64,000 bases of DNA from Brassica napus (GCF_020379485.1 NC_063439.1:12068466-12132465); one strand, 5' to 3'; positions 24,772-36,830 are shown, counted from the stretch's first letter. Program-made: numbers and translations. The notes: generated from the sequence alone by a model not told the origin.

Positions 24772-27700
24772 ATGAGTGATTTAGTTCCTGCGACCGTGAA
24801 GGTAAAGGGAGGAGGAGCTTCCTCTTCTATCCAATGTCCCATGCTTACATCAACTAACTATACTGTTTGGGCCATGAGGATGAAGGTTGCCCTTAAAGTG
24901 CATAAGGTTTGGGAAGCGATAGAAGAAGAAGCAACAACCGGCGAGAAGAATAATATGGCAGTGGCGCTATTGTTTCAATCAATACCAGAAGCACTTGTAC
25001 TGCAGGTAGGAGAACTCGAGACAGCTAAACAAGTTTGGGAAGCCATTAAAACCAGACATGTAGGGGCTGAGCGAGTAAAGGAAGCAAGACTCCAGACGCT
25101 AATGAATGACTTTGATAGGTTAAAGATGAAGGATACGGAGAGTATCGACGAGTTTGGTGGAAAATTATCTGAGCTTGCGGCAAAATCAGCTTCTCTGGGG
25201 GTTCACATCGAAGAAGTGAAACTTGTGAAGAAGTTTCTTTCAAGTCTTCCTCGTAAGAAGTATATTCACATAGTAGCCTCACTTGAACAAGTGTTGAACC
25301 TAAACACAACGAGCTTTGAGGATATTATGGGACGTCTAAAAGCATATGAAGAACGCATTAAGGAAGATGAGGAAGTAGAAGATGATCAGCCAAAACTGAT
25401 GTACACACCAACAGATGGACAGGTTAATCAAAATCGACCTTCACAAGACCAACAAAGCCGATCAAATCAAGAACAAGGGTACAACTACTACGGGAACTCG
25501 TATAGAGGTAGAGGCAGAGGAGGTCGTTACGGCAACTACAGAGGCCGGGGCAGAGGACGATCATACGAAGGACGAGACGCGTCCAGAGTCACTTGCTACC
25601 GGTGTGATAAAGTTGGCCACTTCGTTGCTCAATGTCCGGACCTTAAACTTAAGTTACAAGAGGCTCAAGAGAATGATAACACTGAGACACAGGAGGCTGA
25701 TGAGCTGATGATGCATGAGGTTGTATTCTTAAACGAGAAGAATGTCTTGCCAGAAAAATACGAGACTGCGACGGAAGAAAACATATGGTATCTCGACAAT
25801 GGTGCTAGCAATCACATGACCGGAGATAGGAGATATTTTTCGATGATCAACAACACCATTACAGGTAAAGTACGGTTCGGTGATGACTCGCGTATAGATA
25901 TTAAAGGAAAAGGGACAATATCTTTCGTCGACGTGAACGGAGACCCGAGAAAGATGACAGACGTATACTTCATTCCTGATCTTAGAAGTAACATCATAAG
26001 TTTGGGACAAGCCACAGAGGCAGGCTGCGATATCAGAATGAAAGGAGACGAGCTAACTATGCGTGATAAGCTTGGAAAACTTCTTGTAAAAGCCACGAGA
26101 TCAAGAAACAGGCTCTATAAGGTTCACATGGGATTAAAACCAGACACATGTCTTCATGCGTCTACAAATAACGAGTCAAGGAGATGGCACTCACGTCTGG
26201 GACATATAAACTTTGATTGTCTTAAAGCTATGATACAAAAGGAGCTAGTGATTGGGATTCCGAAGTTAAGTGTTGAGAAAGAGATATGTGGATCGTGCTT
26301 ACTTGGTAAACAAGCAAGAAAAGTATTCCCAAAAGCAACTACATACCGAGCAAGTGAAACACTAGAACTCCTACACGGGGATCTCTGCGGGCCCATAAGA
26401 CCAAATACACCTGCAGGAAAGAAGTATATATTTGTTGTGATAGACGATCATACAAGATATATGTGGAGCATACTACTAAAGGAGAAATCAGAAGCGTTCG
26501 AGAAATTTAAAAGGTTGAGAAAAACGGTGGAACAAGAGACTGGGAAGAAGATTATCACTTTCAGAACGGACAGAGGAGGAGAGTTCGTGTCAAGAGATTT
26601 CAATGACTATTGCGAGAGCACCGGGATAAGGAGACATCTTACAGCTCCATATACACCCCAACAGAATGGGGTGGTAGAACGCAGGAATCGCACTCTCATG
26701 GAGATGACGAGAAGCATAATGAAGCATATGCATATACCTAACTACATGTGGGGCGAGGCAACACGGCATTCAACATACATAATCAACAGGGTCGCCACTC
26801 GAGCACTGAAAGAAGTGACGCCTTATGAAGGGTATCGTAAGAAGAAGCCAAACGTTGAGCATATACGGGTCTTTGGATGCATAGCATACGCCAAAGTCGA
26901 AGCAAAGCTCCTTCGAAAGCTAGACGATCGCACGCGTATGCTTGTTCACTTAGGAACAGAGCCAGGATCAAAAGCTTATCGCTTGTTTGATCCCAACACT
27001 CGGAAGATTATAGTGAATCGAGATGTCGTTTTTGATGAAGCTAAAGGCTGGAACTGGAGCACGGACAAGACAGATGCAGATCATAACGAGAACTTCGTAG
27101 TAACACTTGGGAGATTCGGTAATCATGGAATAGCCACCGAAACAGAGCAGTTGCGTATAGGTCAAGCAAGTGGTAAAAATACAGAGGAAACACCCGTGAT
27201 CAATGTCTCAGACGATGATGATGAAGGTGAGATCGATGAACAAGAAACTCAAGTGTTAAGGAGATCAGGAAGAGCACACGTTAAACCAAAGTACCTAGAC
27301 GATTATATTCTATTGGCAGAAGAGCTCGGAGAAGAGATATTGATGTACCTCAATAACGAACCGAGGAACTTTATGGAGGCTAAGGAGTCAAAGGAGTGGA
27401 CACGAGCTTGCGTAGAAGAGATTGAGTCTATTGAGAAGAATGAGACATGGGTTCTAGTTGATCTTCCTTGTGGAGTAAAGCCTATAGGCTTGAAGTGGAT
27501 TTTTAAACTTAAGCGCAATGCAGATGGAAGCATCAACAAGTATAAATCACGTCTGGTAGCTAAAGGATATGTGCAAAGGCATGGTGTTGATTTCGACGAG
27601 GTCTTCGCCCCGGTCGCAAGAATTGAAACCATAAGGCTTCTCGTTAACCTTGCTGCAACACACGGGTGGGAAGTGCATCATTTGGATGTAAAAAACTGCG

Positions 27701-28942
27701 TTCTTACACGGAGAGCTCAAACAAACGGTGTATGTCACACAACCAGAAGGTTTTGAGAAGAAGGGTGAAGAGAATAAAGTTTATAAACTCAAGAAAGCAT
27801 TGTATGGACTGCGTCAGGCACCAAGAGCATGGAACAACAAACTCAACACCATTCTCTGCGAGCTGGAGTTTGTAAAATGTGCAAAGGAACCTTCTGTCTA
27901 TCGAAAGTTAGTTAATGGAGACTTGCTTGTGGTAGCTGTGTATGTGGATGATTTATTTGTGACAGGAACCAATTCACAAGTCATACAAGAATTCAAGGCA
28001 AACATGGCGGGGAAGTTTGATATGAGTGACTTGGGACGACTTACATATTATCTTGGGATCGAGGTCAATCAACATGAGAATGGAATAACTCTTATTCAAA
28101 GGAGATATGCATCAAAGATTCTAGAGGAAGACGGTATGGACAAGTGCAACGCTTGTCAAACTCCAATGGAGATGGGGTTGAAACTATCTAAAGCTGAAAC
28201 CGAGAAAGAGATAGACGCGACGAGGTACAGGAGGAACGTTGGGTGCTTACGGTACCTTCTACATACTCGACCTGACCTTTCTTTCAGCGTTGGAGTCCTT
28301 AGTCGATATATGCAAAGCCCGCGAGAACCACACGGAGTCGCCATGAAGCAAGTCTTGCGGTACGTACGAGGAAGCCTTGCGTATGGGCTTTCATTCTCGA
28401 GATCAACAACAAAGGTACCAAAGCTTATTGGGTATAGTGACAGTAGCCATAACGAAGATCCAGATGATGGTAAGAGTACAACTGGTCACATATTTTACCT
28501 TGGAGATAGTCCGATATCCTGGTGTTCACAGAAACAAGATACAGTAGCGTTGTCATCATGTGAAGCTGAGTTTATGGCTGGGACAGAAGCTGCAAGACAA
28601 GCGATATGGTTACAAGATTTGTTGAGCGAAGTAACAGGGGAGCCGTGTGAAACAGTGCTGATCAGGATTGACAATCAGTCAGCTATTGCATTGACGAGAA
28701 ACCCGGTGTTTCATGGAAAGAGTAAACACATACACAAGAGATATCATTTTATCAGAGAGTGTGTAGAAAACGGGCAAGTAGAAGTAGAGCATGTTCCTGG
28801 AGAAGAACAAAAGGCTGACATCTTAACAAAGGCATTAGGAAGAATCAAATTCAAGGAGATGAGAGACTACATTGGCATGGTCGATTTGGAGAATAGAAGC
28901 TTCAAGCTTAAAGGGGAGAATGTTGGATTAAGCTTGAAGTAG
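24772..28942 (+). pseudogene. Copia gag-pol polyprotein gene, single frameshift in RT
   Basis: The first frame (24772-27756, 994 residues) begins with a gag domain (LTSTNYTVWAMRM). It continues with a CCHC knuckle at about residues 275-288 (CYRCDKVGHFVAQC), an aspartic protease active site (DNGAS, about 342), the integrase HHCC zinc region (HSRLGH, from about 472) and catalytic core acidic residues (GDLCGP, TDRGGEF, and the Glu in VVERRNRT), then the start of reverse transcriptase. An A run of six at 27690-27695 shifts the frame inside RT. The rest lies in another frame to 28942: YVDDLF of the RT active site near 27941, and RNase H with SSCEAEF near 28555. Plant copia elements normally have one unbroken frame here, so this looks like a one-base insertion rather than programmed frameshifting. 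Confidence 0.93.
28910..28920 (+). other. Polypurine tract
   Basis: AAAGGGGAGAA lies directly before the 3' LTR, the expected primer site for plus-strand DNA synthesis. Confidence 0.88.
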
Positions 28943-29194
28943 CTTAAGAAGCAAGCTACCTAATCCTAATGAGTTATGGAAAGAGATAAGGATTAGGAAA
29001 TATAGACTTATGTTAAACCTAATGAGTTTAGGAAGTTATGAGATATATATAAGGAGATGCTAATGTGTAGCATAACTTATGAGTTGTGAGAGCTTTAGTT
29101 TTTGAGATAGTTTTCTAAAGCATTGAGGATTAATAAGAAGAGTTCTTATTTACTTGTGTGTGATCTTACAATCAAGGTGTTCTCGATTTCTATA
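28921..29194 (+). repeat. 3' LTR of the copia element
   Basis: 274 bp, with no difference from the 5' LTR found by eye. Its TATATATAA (29044-29052) points rightward, towards the convergent NPF gene. Confidence 0.95.
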
Positions 29195-29265
29195 CAAACA
29201 TAGACATGAGCTATCATTGCAAACACAAACACATAACTTAAATTCAACCAAAACATGGTGTGCCT

Positions 29266-31183
29266 TTAGATTATAACATCTTTAGGATCTTGTTCTTGAC
29301 CATTATCCCTGAGGAATCTGTAATTATAAAACCACGAGCAGACAAGAAAATAGCCAAAATTCAAAACACCACCAGTGACTAAAACCCAGTAAACATTATC
29401 AACTCTTCCGTGGTTAATATCATCCGGTAACCACGCAGTGGTCCTTTGGATCAGATCGATCAGAGCTGTGCTCAAATAAAACGTAATTCCAATCACTAGT
29501 GAGGTCAATGATGTCGCCGTGTTCCGTAACGACTCTGGGAATTCTCCATAGAATAATTCAATATGGGCCGGTAACTGAAAGGCTTCGCTTATTCCTAATA
29601 TCACAAAAGGAGGAAACAGCCATAACACTGACATGAGATGCTCATTTTGAACTGTTTTCAGCCTTTTTGATTCCACAACCGCGGAGATCACCATGCTTAG
29701 GATTGTGAAAACATGGCCCATACCAATCTTTTGAAGCGGAGTCATGACCTTGTTGGTTAGCTTATGGTACATGGGATAAAAAAGCCAGTTGTTCATTATG
29801 ATAAAGATGCATGAGAAGATGATTGCTATAACTTGGATAGATCCAGCCGAAACTTTGAAGTGAGGGCTAAGCACACGGTCCGTAACTAGAGCTTGGAGTA
29901 CCATCAAGCTTGATTGCACAGCAATAGGAATGCTAACAAAGATGATGGATAGCCACAGAGGAAGAAGTCGAAGAACGGCTTTGAAATCTTCTACTTCCTG
30001 AACAGAGCATAGTCTCCATTTGTTATTAGTTGTGTCGCCACTCTCCCCTTTCGTCTTCAATGTTGCACGGTTAAAGAAGCTGCACATGTAATTTCTCTTT
30101 CTTTCAGTTCTGGTTTAAGTTTAATGAATTTTTCAAGCTTTTTTTGTTTTCACCTGAAACTCTGGGAGGGCACTACAGCAGAATTCTTGTTCTTTTGTCC
30201 GAGCCCATGGTGGTAATAATCTTCGTCTTTGGATGAGATAACAGCCTTTCTTTTCACTGTAGCAGCGACTATAACACGGACTAGACTTGTGAAGGGACTT
30301 CCCATAGGTTTGTTATGCTTGTAAAGTCTCTTCCCGGAGATGAAAAGGATAAAACTGATTAAATTAGCAGCAGCGCAGAGACCAAACCCGAGCTTCCAGC
30401 TAGCATTGTCCTGAGTATATACAATTGCTGTCGCGCTAATGATCGCGCCTGTATTTACCATGAGGAAGTAACAGTTGAAGAAGGTTCCTTGATCTTTAGG
30501 TTTCTCATATTGGTTTGCACCAGCAGATGCCAAAGCCACTCGTGTCTCAGCTGTTCCAGTAGTCACTAGAGCTAGGACTACATATATAATCCCAAGCTGG
30601 AGGTCTGATGGTGATTGGCATAGGATTGAGCCCGGTTCACACGGTCGAGGTCTCAAGTAGTCCGAAAATGCGATAAGAGTCAAAAGAGAGATGCCCTGAA
30701 AAAGACGTTTTGGAAATGGTGAGCCTTTTGTATAAATTGATAGTAGAGCCTCGATGAGTTTTGGATTTACGAGCAGAGAAATGAATGTAGAAGCCAAGAT
30801 GATGGGAATGTCTCCGAAGAAAGAGTCGGCTAGAATGGCTGCAACAACAGGCAACATGGCAAGACATCCATTGAAAATATTTGAAATCTGAGCAGCAGCG
30901 ATGCTCTTGATGTTGAATTCCTCGATCAAGAATACGATCAAGTTAAGTATCACCCCGAAAGAAGTTATGGACAGTCCTAACAACGTAACTGCACCATATA
31001 TAACCAGTATCACCTGTCTATGCTTTTTTTGAGCCCAAGAACACAGAAAACATAGAGCATAAAAATAACAAAAATATATAAACACCAACCGATGATGAAG
31101 GGAAAAGTGATCCAGCCACCACGCTTGCTGCTTGGATCGCCAGAGTGTTGCACTTCTATGTCACCAGAGACTAAATCAGCCAT
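29266..31183 (-). CDS. NPF2 (NRT1/PTR family) transporter, NAXT subgroup, NPF2.3-like
   Basis: This is a membrane transporter of the nitrate/peptide family; close relatives export nitrate from root cells (family knowledge). Exons in transcript order: 31183-31090, 30988-30771, 30695-30154 and 30079-29266, giving 555 residues. Features include multiple hydrophobic helices, EEFNIKSIAAAQ after helix 2, the CQSPSDLQLG loop, GANQYEKPKDQG, the RLCSVQEVEDFKA linker after the central loop, and FYGEFPESLRNTATSL near the C-terminus. The ExxE(R/K) motif found in helix 1 of most proton-coupled NPF importers is not present. The 218-bp second exon is followed by an intron that the neighbouring NPF gene lacks. 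That 75-bp intron is a multiple of three without a stop. It best matches the At3g45680-45720 group; exact orthology is unresolved. Confidence 0.9.
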
Positions 31184-32345
31184 GAAAGAAAGAACAATCA
31201 GGAGTTACTTCTGACTTATGTTTGTGTGTCTGCTGACGATGTAAAAGCCTTAACACTATATATAATCTCGAAATGCATGTCAACTTTTGCGTGGTGCAAG
31301 ATTTGGTATAGATTTTGTTTGCTCTGATTATAAAATAGCTAGCCAAAATGTGAAATTTCATCTACTGTTGTCGTTTTCCAATATCACGTTGGTGGATATA
31401 ATAAAAACTAAAAAAGATCTAGCCAGATCTTCAATAGTAGTATCCACTAATCATCTTTGTATAGTCTTTATGTCAATTCTGAAATTTTTTAAGAGTTTCC
31501 CGAGACTGATTTGATCAAGATTTGTGCTAAATTTTTTTATAGTCGTGTACTGATCACGAAAGTTGAAGCCTCCTTGATGGTTATGTATCTGTAAAAAAAA
31601 AAGAGAGTAAACGTTGCCTAGTATAAAATTATCGATAAAGTCTTTACCGTAAAGATATCATTTACTGACCCTGAATTTGATGAGTATCTGCGGTTTAATC
31701 TGTTGTTATCAAGGAAGAAGAAGATATAAGGTTAACTGAAAACGTGTACACCTTGACGAGTGAACGTTTTATTTTATGTTATTGAAATGATTTGGTAATG
31801 GTTTACATTTAGAAGCACCTAACCACGTTTTGACATTCTATCCTCTGTTGTATTAAAAATCAGGTGTGTTATAGAAAGTGAAAATGAGTTGACCAAATCT
31901 TCCATAGTGGTATCAGGAGGAAGATATATATATAACGTTATACAATGATAATTTTCTCCTTATGCCACCTATCATAATCAGTAAAAGTGTCGTGAGACTT
32001 AGTTGACCGAAACCAAAACTGTTATTTTTTTTGGTAAAATGTGAAAAGACCATCTGAGTTATTTTTCACTTTTTTAAGATACATTTTTTTAGTTACAGAT
32101 TAGTCTCTCAACTTTAATTTGTTCTTAAATTTTACTTAAATAAACTATAAGAGCTAATATTACCAACTTACTTTAAAAGTTTTTATTTTTTTTATTCAAT
32201 CAATTTAAAATATTAAATATAATAGAAACATGTTTTTCTTTTTTTTACTAATATTTAGATGAAACACAATTACATAAATAATATAAAAACCGAAAGACTT
32301 GATAAACATCAAACTAAATATAAAAAAAAACTTAGCACATCAAAA
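31184..32345. other. NPF promoter and intergenic DNA
   Basis: The minus-strand promoter of the NPF gene lies here, with a TATA-like ATTATATATA at 31257-31266, about 75 bases upstream of the ATG. The rest is AT-rich with no supported gene; the short open frames are not conserved in appearance. Confidence 0.55.
31257..31266 (-). promoter_or_regulatory. TATA box candidate of the NPF gene
   Basis: It reads ATTATATATA on the minus strand, about 75 bases before the start codon. Confidence 0.55.
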
Positions 32346-33405
32346 ACTAACACTTAATAATCTAGTAAACCATTTCCAGATCCACTAAAATTGTTAAAAT
32401 ATTGTCCAAATGAAGTGGTTGCTTGAGAAGACTGTTGAGCTTGTTGTTTGTTCAGTTCTTTCTACTAAAATTCGATTTGCTCAGATTGAATGTATGCATG
32501 AACGTTAGGATCTTGTATGGAGTTCAAATCACGAAATAAAATTGTGTTCTCTTCTTTAAAACTTCCTTAAAGCATAATTCTTGTTTTGAATCTCCAAACG
32601 TTGATGCCTTTGTGCGCTTGTTTTCTCTAATTTCTCCAGTAGTTTTTTATTTTCTTCTCCAAGGTGTTAATAACAAGTGATGTTTGATCATCAATTTTTC
32701 TTTTGAGTTTGGCTTTTTTCACTCCAATTGGTTTCTTAGATCTACCCATTCTATCTTCTTCATCATCTAAATTTATAGAAAAAAATAGACAAACTTGGAG
32801 ATTCTTGTGTAGCATAATCAGATGTAACATTTTCCAATTCTGGATTTGTATCTCCGAAACCACATGAGTTTGATACTTTTCTTGTGCATGTGTCACCATC
32901 TTTAAACTTTTCACAATTCTTTATAATGCTCCATACATGATCGAACTTCTAACCTCCTTTGTATTTTGGATCATCCAATACCATTAACTTGGCTTGTTTA
33001 AGCTGAATATCATTTTAAAACATTATTGCAAAGTAAGTAAAATATATATTACACAAACTAAACAACACTTACAATGTCATCAGTTGAAGCACCACTTGGA
33101 CGTCTGTTTTCACATTGCGTGATGCATGCAATTTCTTTGTTGCTTTCTCAATAGTTTGAATTCGACAATGGATAGACTTTTTGTACGTTCACTCCAACTT
33201 GCATATTTTTCGTTCTCGTAAGCAGCTGCCACACGAGACCAGAATTAGTCGAACGACTGATAAACACCTTTGATTGGATCTTGAGATATTTCCATATATA
33301 CTTGACATAAAAATCTATCTTCTTCATGAGTATTTCCAGCAGAACGTAACGGAATTTTGTAAACAAAGTTAAAATAAGATGTGGATGCAATAGAAAATAT
33401 TATGA
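32346..33405 (-). pseudogene. PIF/Harbinger ORF1: Myb/SANT-like (NAM-associated) accessory protein, broken
   Basis: The minus-strand translation, spread over several frames, follows the accessory protein encoded by plant PIF/Harbinger elements. It has a Myb-like part (DRFLCQVYMEISQDPI, FWSRVAAAYENEKYASW, KATKKLHACI, RRPSGAS), then WSIIKNCEKFKDGDT, GRSKKPIGVKKAKLKRK and a C-terminal coiled-coil-like segment ending near 32350. These proteins help the transposase bind or enter the nucleus. Frameshifts and stops show it is dead. It is divergent from the transposase gene on its right. Confidence 0.7.
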
Positions 33406-33456
33406 TTCAGTGTTGTGAATGAAAATGTAGAACACAAAATGTTATTTATACACAAT

Positions 33457-34074
33457 AAAGATTCTCAAATTTTTTTAATTTATAAGACATGATTTGATAA
33501 TACAATGAAAAAGTTATTCAAAGATTCTCACATTTTTAACTTATTATGACATGATTTGATAATACAATGAAAAGTTTATTCAAAGATTTTCACATTTTTA
33601 ATTTGTTATGACATGATTTGATAATTCAATAAAAAGGTGAATTTAAATATTTTCACATTTTTTATCAACTATGACTTGATTTGATAATACAATGAAAACG
33701 TGAATTTAAATCCTCACATTTTAAGCTTATTATGACATGATTTAATAATACAATGAAAAGTTTATTCAAAGATTCTCACTTTTTTTAATTTGTTATAATA
33801 TGATTTGATAATGCAATTGATTCAAATATTCTTATATAATTTTATATTTTATGTCATGATTTGATAATGCAACGAAAAGGTGATTCAAAGATTCTCACAG
33901 TTTTCAATGTACTATGACATGATTTGATAATGCAATGAAAATGTGATTCAAAGATTCTCACATTTTTCAATCTACTATGGCATGACTTGATAGTGCAATG
34001 AAAAAGTGATTCAAAGATTCTCACATTTTTCAATCTAAAATAATATGATTTAATATTACAATAAAAGTGATTTC
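33457..34074. repeat. Tandem repeat, about ten copies of a 62-bp unit
   Basis: Units begin AAAGATTCTCACATTTTT and contain a TATGACATGATTTGATAATACAATGAAAA-like core. Starts are near 33457, 33520, 33582, 33645, 33708, 33768, 33823, 33887, 33950 and 34013. Unit length varies from about 55 to 64. The array fills the space between the divergent ORF1 and transposase gene of the PIF/Harbinger element. Confidence 0.93.
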
Positions 34075-34193
34075 AAAATGATCTATATATAGTAGAAATC
34101 CTTGTTGGTTTTCACAAATTTAATTTTTACTTCACACACTCTAAGTTTCTTCTTTTAAAATGAATTGCAATTTTACAAAATTCACCTCTACAT

Positions 34194-35479
34194 TTGAGTT
34201 CTTCTTCATCCTCTTCAGATGATGATGCTGAAAATGTAGAAATGATTAATAGTCATGAGCAAGAAGAATTGGCGAAACATTCTGCTATCGAAAATAACAA
34301 TTTACAAAGCAGCCAGGTGATTCATGGAGGCTCAGTTCCTGGACGTTCTTTTATCCACCGAGATCGAGAAAGCGCACATTGAAGATTGTTCAACGACTAT
34401 TTCTCAGAGAATCCAACTTACAACGACACCATGTTTCGTAGGAGATATCTTATGTCTCGTTCTTTATTCCTTTGTATTGTTAATGCTCTCGAAGACCATG
34501 ACAACTACTTTAGACAGCGAAATGATACAACTGGAAGACTTGGTTTATCATCTCTTCAGAAAGCAACATCCGTCTTTCAGATGCTAGCTTATGGTTTGCC
34601 CGCTGATGCTACTGATGAATATATTGGCACAGCAATCGAAAGTATGAAAATATTTTCTCGGGCTATTGTGGAAATATTCTCAGATGAATACTTACGGTCA
34701 TCAATACCTACCGATGTTTCAAGACTTCTGAAGATTGGTGAAGAGCGAGGCTTTCCGGGAATGTTGGGTAGTTTAGATTGCATGCACTGGAAGTGGAAAA
34801 ATTGCCCGATCGCTTGGGCTGGACAATATGCAGGTCGTAGTGGATCACCAACTATAATTCTTGAAGCTGTTGCAGATTATGATCTTTGGATATGGCATGC
34901 ATATTTCGGGATGCCGGGCAGCAATAATGATATCAATGTCTTGGAGTCTTCACATCTTTTCTCCAATCTCGCTCAAGGTATTGCACCTCCTCCTCATTAT
35001 ATCATTCAAGGCAAAGAATATAATATGAGTTATTATTTGGCCGACGATATATATCCAAAATGGTCTACCATAGTGCAAACTATTCATGAGCCAGTGGGTT
35101 CAAAGAAGAAATATTTTGCTACACAACGAGAAGCATGTCAAAAAGATGTGGAGCGTGCCTTTGGAGTTCCTCAATCACGCTTTGTAATTGTGAAAGGACC
35201 AGCTCGTTTTTGGAAAAAAGATGTGCTACATGACATAATGACTAAATGTATAATTCTAATAACATGATAATTGAATATGAGCGTGATCTTGATGCTCCAA
35301 TTGAAGTTGGTGGAGAAGTTCCAGTTCTAGAGGTTGATATCGAAGAGCATGATAATATTCATTTTCAAAAAAAATTGGCTCGATTTAGAAGAATTAAAGA
35401 TCAAGAAGCACATTTCACTCTTCGAAACAATTTAATTCATCACATGTGGGAAAAATATATATTTCATGCTTCCTTATAA
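34194..35479 (+). pseudogene. PIF/Harbinger transposase, dead copy
   Basis: The protein matches the plant transposase family with a DDE nuclease domain. Candidate catalytic residues are Asp in GSLDCMHW, Asp in PGSNNDINVL and Glu in KDVERAFG. The N-terminal part (Ser/Asp-rich, then SFIHRDRESAH) is separated from the rest by an in-frame TGA at 34380-34382 in the same frame. The main body runs 34386-35267. A one-base loss near 35260 then shifts the frame, and the C-terminal EYERDLD... to HHMWE part continues to 35479 in another frame. Two lesions make it inactive. No clear TIR or 3-bp target duplication was found, so the outer borders are open. Confidence 0.88.
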
Positions 35480-36451
35480 AATGTAGTGTTCTTGTGTAAT
35501 TTATTTATGCTATGTGTTCTAATTATATTGTATGATAATGTTTATTTAATATTAATTAGCAATTGTGGTGAAATATTGTTAAAATAAAATAATTGGGTAA
35601 AATTAGTAAACTAGCAAAAGTAAAAGATGTTTTGATAAATAATGTTAAAAAAGAAAAATAATATATTTGAAATATTCCTTTTTGAAGAAAAAAGGAAGCA
35701 AACCATTGGAGAACATGCTTCTTCATTTTTTGAAGATCTTCATATTTTGAAGAAAAGAATGAAGTTTACCATTAAGTTGATTATACTATACTTTTCAGTT
35801 TTTGACAAAAATACAAAGATGACTAGAAGCGGATGAAATGAAACTAAACAACAAGCATACAACACATGACAGCTAAAACAGTAAACTAGAAGAGGAGCGG
35901 CCCGATGGTGGAAGGACAAGAGCTTAACGAGGCGATGGTGACCAAACAACACCGGTAAGATTAGAAGAGACAATCTGGTTACCACCAAATACCGAGAGAT
36001 AGGGCGTCCTCAAACTCCAGAAAGCACAGCTCCTACAGCTTCCGAGTCGCTAAACCGCAACATACCGAGCCTAGAATCCACCCTGAACCCGCAAACCAAC
36101 AAACCGACGATGCCTTCGTTCGGTAGAAATAACCAGAGATTACCGCCTCTAGCTCAAACCACCAAGACCATATACACCCATTTAACCAGAATACCCATAT
36201 AGGTAAAACTGACCGGAAATGGACAAATCCTCCGATAAAACCTACGACCAAACCAGTAATTAGACCGTTGCCTAATTGAACCACCATCAACCTACCACGA
36301 ACCTAACTCCTAAACCAGCAGCAAGCTTTAACCGAAACTGTTGTTGCAAGAACAAGAGAGAGAAATCGTTTAGAAGAACTGACTAAGTAGAAGAAGAATG
36401 AAAAGATACTTCCAATCAAAGGTTAGAACTTTAGATGACAACAGAAGACAT
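35480..36451. other. Transposon flank plus a GC-richer repeat-like block
   Basis: The segment 35480-35830 is AT-rich and probably includes the right end of the PIF/Harbinger element. From about 35880 to 36320 base composition changes (more G and C) and no gene is readable. Read on the minus strand, this block resembles the 3' untranslated part of a LINE, but I cannot confirm it. Confidence 0.35.
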
Positions 36452-36830
36452 GTTCTTCCATGGTTCATGTCATATAGTAATTAACCACATTGATTAGAGC
36501 AGCACTTGTGGCTTGTTTAGAAGCATATCCCGACCACCACCGAGGTAACTGAAGTTGTGGTGCTCCTATTAGACTCTGGGAATTCTTGATAGCACAAAGA
36601 TACATTCCCTGGGAAGCTTCTCCTGCAAGCAAAAGATAAAAACCAAAAACATGATATCATTTTTTATCTCAGTTTTTGGAATGGAATGACACTCGAAATA
36701 AATTCTTTACTAATTCCGGTGCTTAGGATGTTGAGCGTGTGAGGAATTTTTTTGTTTTCTTTTAGTAATATGGATTGAGAAACCAATAGTTAACCATGAT
36801 AAATAGACAAAAAGAAGATTTCGATATGAC
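36452..36830 (-). pseudogene. Relic of a third NPF2 transporter gene
   Basis: It aligns by eye, with gaps, to exons 4 and 3 of the intact NPF gene next door. TTCCATGGTTCATGTCAT matches 37277 onward. The block with GCATATCCCGACCACCACCGAGGTAA, GACTCTGGGAATTCTTGATAGCACA and ACATTCCCTGGGAAGC matches 37351-37450. Scattered pieces to 36830, such as GTGCTTAGGATGTTGA and GTTAACCATGATAAATA, match 37670-37785. Many indels destroy any frame. It is the remains of a tandem copy lying 3' of the NAXT1-like gene on the same strand. Confidence 0.8.

Larger units (their letters stand above)
24472..29194 (+). mobile_element. Full-length young Ty1/copia LTR retrotransposon (4723 bp)
   Basis: Two 274-bp LTRs flank a gag-pol region. 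The target duplication CAAAC is exact on both sides (24467-24471, 29195-29199). A primer-binding site for initiator Met-tRNA and a polypurine tract sit at the expected places. I found no difference between the LTRs by eye, so the insertion is very recent. Domain order is gag, zinc knuckle, protease, integrase, reverse transcriptase, RNase H, which defines copia. The polyprotein has one frameshift, so this copy appears defective unless the shift is a sequencing error. Its left end lies in the LINE region and its right end is 71 bases from the stop codon of the NPF gene. Confidence 0.97.

Noticed and set aside
27690..27756. Programmed ribosomal frameshift in the copia polyprotein
   Set aside because: Plant copia elements use a single frame here, and the break lies inside the conserved RT, not between gag and pol. 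A one-base insertion in an A run explains it.
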